The notes under the pieces are model-generated. The model made no database searches. It saw only the letters and a program-made list of their open reading frames with translations, and had not been told where the DNA came from. A stretch of 8,790 bases of DNA, from assembly GCA_027451645.1 (NCBI GenBank), contig DAIDIX010000001.1:22651-31440 (forward strand). The letters are read 5' to 3'. Origin of the DNA: Candidatus Dormiibacterota bacterium (GTDB lineage Bacteria; Chloroflexota; Dormibacteria; Aeolococcales; Aeolococcaceae). The position numbers and the translations under genes are program-made. Shown here one piece after another: positions 5,761 to 8,790 of the stretch (position 1 is its first letter; the number at the start of each line of letters is the position of its first letter).

Positions 5761-6570
5761 ATGGCAGCCGGAGTGCGTGCAATCTGGAAGGTGGTGCAGC
5801 CAGGACATCGGAAAGCTCCTGAACCGTCCGATGCCGTGATGCCTGTCATGGGGCATCTCGATGAGCTGCGATCCATGCTCCGGATATGCCTTGGAGTGTG
5901 GCTGGCAGCCAGTGTTGTCTCCTTCTCACAGATTCACGAGGTCATGCTTTGGGTATTGCATCCCCTCACACTGGCATTGCGCCTGAGCCACACTCCATTC
6001 CGCACTCCGGTATTCACTTCTCCTACCGAGGGAATATCTCTCGCAATCGAGGTGTCTCTCGTATCTGGCCTTATCCTTTCATGGCCAGTACTGCTCTGGA
6101 GGGTATGGACATTCATCCGTCCAGCCCTTCAGGCCCGGGAGCGCAGACTTGTTCTTCCGCTTGCCATTTCGAGTGGAATCCTCTTCATTGCCGGGGGAGG
6201 AGTGGCATATGAAGTCATGCCGATTGGCCTCGGCTTTCTTGCCTCATTTCTCGGTCCAGGCACGTCGTACTTGCCCGATATCAGTCAGTACGGTTCCTTC
6301 TTTCTCGTACTCATTGCTGCCTTTGGCATCACCTTCGAACTTCCCATTGTCATTGTCCTGCTCGGAATCAGTGGCATTGTCCATCCTGTCTGGTTCCGTT
6401 CTCACAGAAAGCAGATGTGGCTTGGAATTGTCATCGGAGCACTCATCATCACGCCAGGTACCGATCCCTTCACTCCCACAGCTCTTGCCATTCCGCTCAT
6501 TCTTCTCTATGAAGCAGGTGCCGCTGTGGCCCTCCACTGGAAGAAGTCCAGTGCGAAGGCACTGCAATGA
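5761..6570 (+). CDS. tatC: Twin-arginine translocase subunit TatC
   Basis: 269 residues, close to the family's usual length of about 250. TatC is the polytopic receptor that binds the twin-arginine signal. Family features in order: cytoplasmic MPVMGHLDELRSML (residues 27-40), first helix, FTSPTEGISLAIEVSL with the conserved Glu90, WRVWTFIRPALQARERR, FGITFELPIVIVLL, and TPGTDPFTPTALAIPLILLYE near the C-terminus. Six membrane segments are expected. The first 26 residues are extra; ATG 5839 would give the canonical N-terminus, but neither start has a good SD, so 5761 is kept because it lies just 6 nt after tatA. The TatA+TatC pair without TatB resembles minimal TatAC systems of Gram-positive bacteria. 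The stop codon overlaps an ATG at 6567 in the frame of the sigma gene. Confidence 0.95.
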   Translation: MAAGVRAIWKVVQPGHRKAPEPSDAVMPVMGHLDELRSMLRICLGVWLAASVVSFSQIHEVMLWVLHPLTLALRLSHTPFRTPVFTSPTEGISLAIEVSLVSGLILSWPVLLWRVWTFIRPALQARERRLVLPLAISSGILFIAGGGVAYEVMPIGLGFLASFLGPGTSYLPDISQYGSFFLVLIAAFGITFELPIVIVLLGISGIVHPVWFRSHRKQMWLGIVIGALIITPGTDPFTPTALAIPLILLYEAGAAVALHWKKSSAKALQ

Positions 6571-6589
6571 CGGCCATTGCCATGTCTCC

Positions 6590-6605
6590 TGTGAATCTGT
6601 TCACA
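6590..6605. promoter_or_regulatory. CRP-family operator-like palindrome TGTGA-N6-TCACA
   Basis: TGTGAATCTGTTCACA is the textbook CRP/FNR-superfamily half-site arrangement, TGTGA-N6-TCACA, known for E. coli CRP and for actinobacterial CRP/GlxR. It starts 20 nt after the tatC stop and lies 81 nt before the preferred sigma start. Its match is exact; regulation by a CRP-like protein is inferred. If translation really began at 6567, it would be inside the coding sequence. Confidence 0.5.
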
Positions 6606-6650
6606 CAGCGCCTTCCTCACAGCGCACCCGGGACAGTGCTCCATCGAGCT

Positions 6651-6678
6651 TCAGCATCGGGAGAGGATGTGATACGCT
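6651..6678 (+). promoter_or_regulatory. Possible promoter of the sigma gene, leaderless
   Basis: TTCAGC (6651-6656), 16 nt, then TACGCT (6673-6678, TANNNT type) with TG two bases upstream of the hexamer. The last -10 base is 8 nt before ATG 6687, so a transcript would start at or next to the ATG. The absence of an SD before 6687 fits a leaderless mRNA. The -35 match is poor, so this is tentative. Confidence 0.3.
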
Positions 6679-6686
6679 CCAGCAGC

Positions 6687-7301
6687 ATGACGAATGAGCA
6701 AATCAGTGAGCATTCACTGCAGCCAGGAACCAGGGATCCGGAGGAACTTGCTGCTGCGCTGCACGATGGTCATCCCTCAGTTGTGGAAGGCATCTATGAT
6801 GCATATGGTGGACTTGTGTATACCATTGCACTACGCTTTCTCGGATCGCCCGAGCGGGCAGAGGAACTCGTTCAGGAGGTGTTCCTTGCCATGTGGGAAC
6901 GGCGCAGCAGCTTCGATCCTGAGCGCGGATCGCTCAAGACCTGGCTGTGCACCATTGTCCGGAGCCGGGCACTTGATCTGCTGAGAGCGGATCGGCGCCG
7001 GCCACGACAGGCGTACTCCCTCGATGCTGCATACGAAAACCGGCAGGCCGCAGAACTCCCTGATACCTCGCATGTATCAGATCCAGCTGCAGTCGTAGAG
7101 ACACGTGCAGTACTGCGTGCACTCGACATCCTGCCGGATGACCAGAGGGAAACCATCGAGCTCATGTACCTGGCAGGCCTGAGCCAGAGCGAGCTCAGCA
7201 CTGTTCTTGGTATTCCCCTTGGTACTGTCAAGGGACGGGTCCGGCTTGCATTCGCGAAACTGAGATCGCATCTTGGCATACAGCTGGAGGTGGAATCATG
7301 A
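6687..7301 (+). CDS. ECF RNA polymerase sigma factor (SigK/ECF19-like)
   Basis: 204 residues from ATG 6687. Region 2 spans about residues 35-100: YGGLVYTIALRFLGSPERAE, ELVQEVFLAMWERRSSFDP and GSLKTWLCTIVRSRALDLLR, covering core binding and -10 recognition. After a linker of about 40 residues, region 4 runs from LDILPDDQRETIELMYLAGL through SQSELSTVLGIPLGTVKGRV to RLAFAKLRSHL, a helix-turn-helix for -35 contact. It ends in a 4-nt ATGA overlap with an RskA-type anti-sigma gene, the pairing typical of the SigK group. The frame is open back to ATG 6567, overlapping the tatC stop, which would allow coupled translation. The 40 extra residues look unlike sigma and include the CRP-like palindrome, so 6687 is preferred. 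Likely target promoters are at 3801 and 8029. Confidence 0.92.
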   Translation: MTNEQISEHSLQPGTRDPEELAAALHDGHPSVVEGIYDAYGGLVYTIALRFLGSPERAEELVQEVFLAMWERRSSFDPERGSLKTWLCTIVRSRALDLLRADRRRPRQAYSLDAAYENRQAAELPDTSHVSDPAAVVETRAVLRALDILPDDQRETIELMYLAGLSQSELSTVLGIPLGTVKGRVRLAFAKLRSHLGIQLEVES

Positions 7302-8014
7302 CAACGTGTGCAGAGTGGGAGGAACGCTATCTTGAAGCCCTCACATCGGGGACAGCCCCAGCGCGCGAGGTGATGGAACATATGGCTTCCTGTCCAAGCT
7401 GCCAGCAACTGCTCGACACGGACAGGGAGATCCACCGGGCCCTCATGGAGGGAGTACGGATACTTCCTCCACCTGCAGCTCTCAGGAGCCGGGTGCTTTC
7501 GACCATTGAGGATGCACTTCCTGCTACGCGACTGAAAGAAGTTGATGCTGGCAGAGACAGTGCCAGAAAGGTCGTCCACCTGAATAGGGGATCGATGCTC
7601 GTGGCACGTCTTGCTGTGGCAGCAGTTCTTCTCCTTGCAAGTGGGCTGTCAGCAGTGAATCTTGCACGGACAAGTCATGTTGCAACTGCGACAGTAGCCC
7701 TTCAGGTACCTGGCAGACCCGTGGCATACGGAATTGTCCAGGTGCACCCGGGAAGCGGGATCGCATACCTCGCGAATGCAAAGCTTCCAGCCCCAGCACC
7801 CATCGATGGACACGCAGCAGAGTACGAACTCTGGTACATACCGAATGGAGGTGCTCCCGTTCCGAAGGGAGCACTTGCCTCAGGACCAGATGGCCAGTGG
7901 CATGGCGTTGTGCGCTATCCAGTCGAGGGGAATGGACTCATTGCCATCACTGTGGAACCAGCACCAGGAACGATGAAGCCCACGAGTCTTCCGATTGCAG
8001 CAGCACGGGTGTAG
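7298..8014 (+). CDS. rskA: RskA-type membrane anti-sigma factor with zinc-finger N-terminus
   Basis: 238 residues. The cytoplasmic N-terminus has Cys4 and HMASCPSC (His28, Cys32, Cys35), the Cys/His-x3-Cys-x2-Cys pattern of ZAS anti-sigma domains that clamp ECF sigma factors. One membrane helix follows at about residues 100-122 (LVARLAVAAVLLLASGLSAV). The outer part, about 125-236, matches the RskA domain: GHAAEYELWYIPNGGAPVPK, a middle GQWHGVVRYPVEG, and the terminal ITVEPAPGTMKPTSLPI with the typical VEP...PT signature. It overlaps the sigma gene by 4 nt, ensuring matched synthesis. In known RskA systems regulated proteolysis in the membrane releases the sigma factor; that the outer domain senses a redox or iron signal here is inference. 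No strong terminator follows. Confidence 0.92.
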   Translation: MTTCAEWEERYLEALTSGTAPAREVMEHMASCPSCQQLLDTDREIHRALMEGVRILPPPAALRSRVLSTIEDALPATRLKEVDAGRDSARKVVHLNRGSMLVARLAVAAVLLLASGLSAVNLARTSHVATATVALQVPGRPVAYGIVQVHPGSGIAYLANAKLPAPAPIDGHAAEYELWYIPNGGAPVPKGALASGPDGQWHGVVRYPVEGNGLIAITVEPAPGTMKPTSLPIAAARV

Positions 8015-8028
8015 CCGTTCCAGTTTGC

Positions 8029-8058
8029 AGTGATCCAGATGGAATCACATGTCGTACT
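8029..8058 (+). promoter_or_regulatory. Candidate ECF sigma promoter of the di-iron protein gene
   Basis: AGTGATCCA (8029-8037), 15 nt, CGTA (8053-8056): the same blocks and spacing as at 3801-3828. CGTA starts 50 nt before ATG 8103, against 49 nt in the other case. Sequence between and around the blocks is not conserved, which points to a functional bipartite site rather than a duplicated region. The adjacent ECF sigma factor is the likely user (inference). Confidence 0.6.
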
Positions 8059-8075
8059 GAGTGATGTATGGATCA
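8031..8075. promoter_or_regulatory. Nested dyad overlapping the promoter
   Basis: TGATCCA (8031-8037) pairs with TGGATCA (8069-8075). Inside it ATCAC (8044-8048) pairs with GTGAT (8061-8065) around a 12-nt loop that contains the CGTA block. It could be an operator, or a weak terminator of the anti-sigma gene; no U-run follows. Arms are short, so chance is possible. Confidence 0.3.
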
Positions 8076-8102
8076 GCTCGATATGGAAGAGGGTACAGTG
8101 CC

Positions 8103-8790
8103 ATGACCTTCGATCTCGCGAAATACAAGCTCCGTTCCCAGCATCTCGTGTACGAGGATCTTCCCTGGGATGATGTGCCCAAGACACCTCTCGATGAGGA
8201 AGCCCTGAATGCACTTGGATACATGATGGATATCGAAGGCTACACCTCCGTGTATCTTTCCCAGCTTCTTGTTGCAGGTGCCTGCCTTGAGCCCACCATC
8301 ACCGGGTTTCTCCATGTCTGGGCATACGAGGAGATGTATCACTCGGATGCTCTCCGGAAATTTCTCGAGAGCTATGGAGTTCCAATCCCGGATTCTCGTG
8401 CACGTGGACTTCGCGCACGCACCAACGGAATGCGGATGCTCAATACGGCACTCATCATGGTAGCCTCACGCTGGACCCGAGTTTTTCCTGCAATCTATCT
8501 CACCATTGGCGCAGTCAATGAACTCACCACGCTCACTGGCTACCAGCAGCTTGTGGAGAAGACGCAGCATCCTGTCCTTGCAGTCCTCCTTGGCCGAATA
8601 GTGAAGCAGGAGCGGCAGCATTATGCCTTCTACCGGTGGAAGGCATCCCAGTACCTAGCATCCTCACGTTTGGCACGCGCTGTCACACGGCAGTATCTTG
8701 CGCAAACCTTCGTTGCAGTGGGGGACGGTGCCAAGTCGAAAGCGGAGATCTACCGCCTCGCACAGTACCTCTTTGCTGGCGATGCTGGAC
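8103..8790 (+). CDS. Di-iron four-helix protein, acyl-ACP desaturase/ferritin-like (3' end missing)
   Basis: 229 codons are visible and the frame is open to the right edge. ATG 8103 follows GGAAGAGGG (8085-8093) by 9 nt. Candidate di-iron ligands are spaced as in soluble di-iron bundles: Glu45 (MDIEGYTS), Glu77-x2-His80 (WAYEEMYHSDAL), Glu140 (GAVNELTT) and Glu170-x2-His173 (VKQERQHYAFY), i.e. E, ExxH, E, ExxH. There is no signal peptide, so it is predicted to be cytoplasmic. The context EEMYHSDALRKFLESYG and ERQHYAFY resembles FA_desaturase_2 (acyl-ACP desaturase-like) proteins more than storage ferritin. Candidate activities are acyl desaturation or another O2-dependent oxidation; the substrate is not identifiable. 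It carries its own promoter like that of the ferritin-like/tat operon, suggesting joint control. Confidence 0.75.
   Translation, partial: MTFDLAKYKLRSQHLVYEDLPWDDVPKTPLDEEALNALGYMMDIEGYTSVYLSQLLVAGACLEPTITGFLHVWAYEEMYHSDALRKFLESYGVPIPDSRARGLRARTNGMRMLNTALIMVASRWTRVFPAIYLTIGAVNELTTLTGYQQLVEKTQHPVLAVLLGRIVKQERQHYAFYRWKASQYLASSRLARAVTRQYLAQTFVAVGDGAKSKAEIYRLAQYLFAGDAG

Noticed and set aside
4983..5876. Long minus-strand open frame (297 codons)
   Set aside because: It lies opposite the second ferritin-like gene, tatA and the start of tatC, all of which show clear family motifs. The antisense product has no recognisable domain or SD-supported start.
6872..7579. Minus-strand open frame of 235 codons
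   Set aside because: Opposite the sigma and anti-sigma genes, which are certain; no motif and no neighbour logic.
8054..8075. Minus-strand copy of the ECF-like motif (TGATCCA reading leftward from 8075)
   Set aside because: No CGTA at the 15-nt spacing on that strand, and no minus-strand gene downstream.

Overview
The window looks like an ordinary bacterial chromosome segment: dense coding, moderately high G+C, a strong preference for GCA alanine codons, and Shine-Dalgarno (SD) sequences in front of several genes. Zinc-ribbon and RDD membrane proteins with proline-rich cytoplasmic tails, a TatA+TatC system without TatB, and an ECF sigma factor paired with an RskA-type anti-sigma factor suggest a Terrabacteria-type lineage (Actinobacteria, Chloroflexi, Dormibacterota or similar). 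The exact phylum cannot be fixed from this sequence. There are no rRNA, tRNA, CRISPR or transposon features.

Left part (2-2329): the 3' part of a zinc-ribbon, Pro/Ala/Gln-rich, single-pass membrane protein (cut by the left edge), a strong hairpin terminator, a small RDD-family membrane protein, and a convergent VOC/glyoxalase-fold gene. Middle (2344-3761): a short divergent regulatory region with two perfect inverted repeats, then a polytopic membrane protein resembling uncharacterised GT-C glycosyltransferase-like proteins.

Right part (3801-8790) is the interesting block. Two paralogous ferritin-like four-helix proteins carry twin-arginine signals; one is a predicted lipoprotein. They are followed directly by tatA, tatC, an ECF sigma factor and its overlapping RskA-type anti-sigma factor, then by a third di-iron four-helix protein (acyl-ACP-desaturase/ferritin-like, cut by the right edge). 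The gaps before the first ferritin-like gene and before the third di-iron gene share a bipartite motif, AGTGATCCA-N15-CGTA, with identical internal spacing and nearly identical distance to the start codon (49 and 50 nt). It looks like an ECF sigma promoter.

Working model (inference): the membrane-anchored RskA-type factor holds the sigma factor. On release, the sigma factor transcribes an operon that makes exported ferritin-like proteins together with the translocase that exports them, plus a separate cytoplasmic di-iron enzyme. A CRP-type palindrome (TGTGA-N6-TCACA) and a possible leaderless promoter precede the sigma gene, suggesting it also has its own input.
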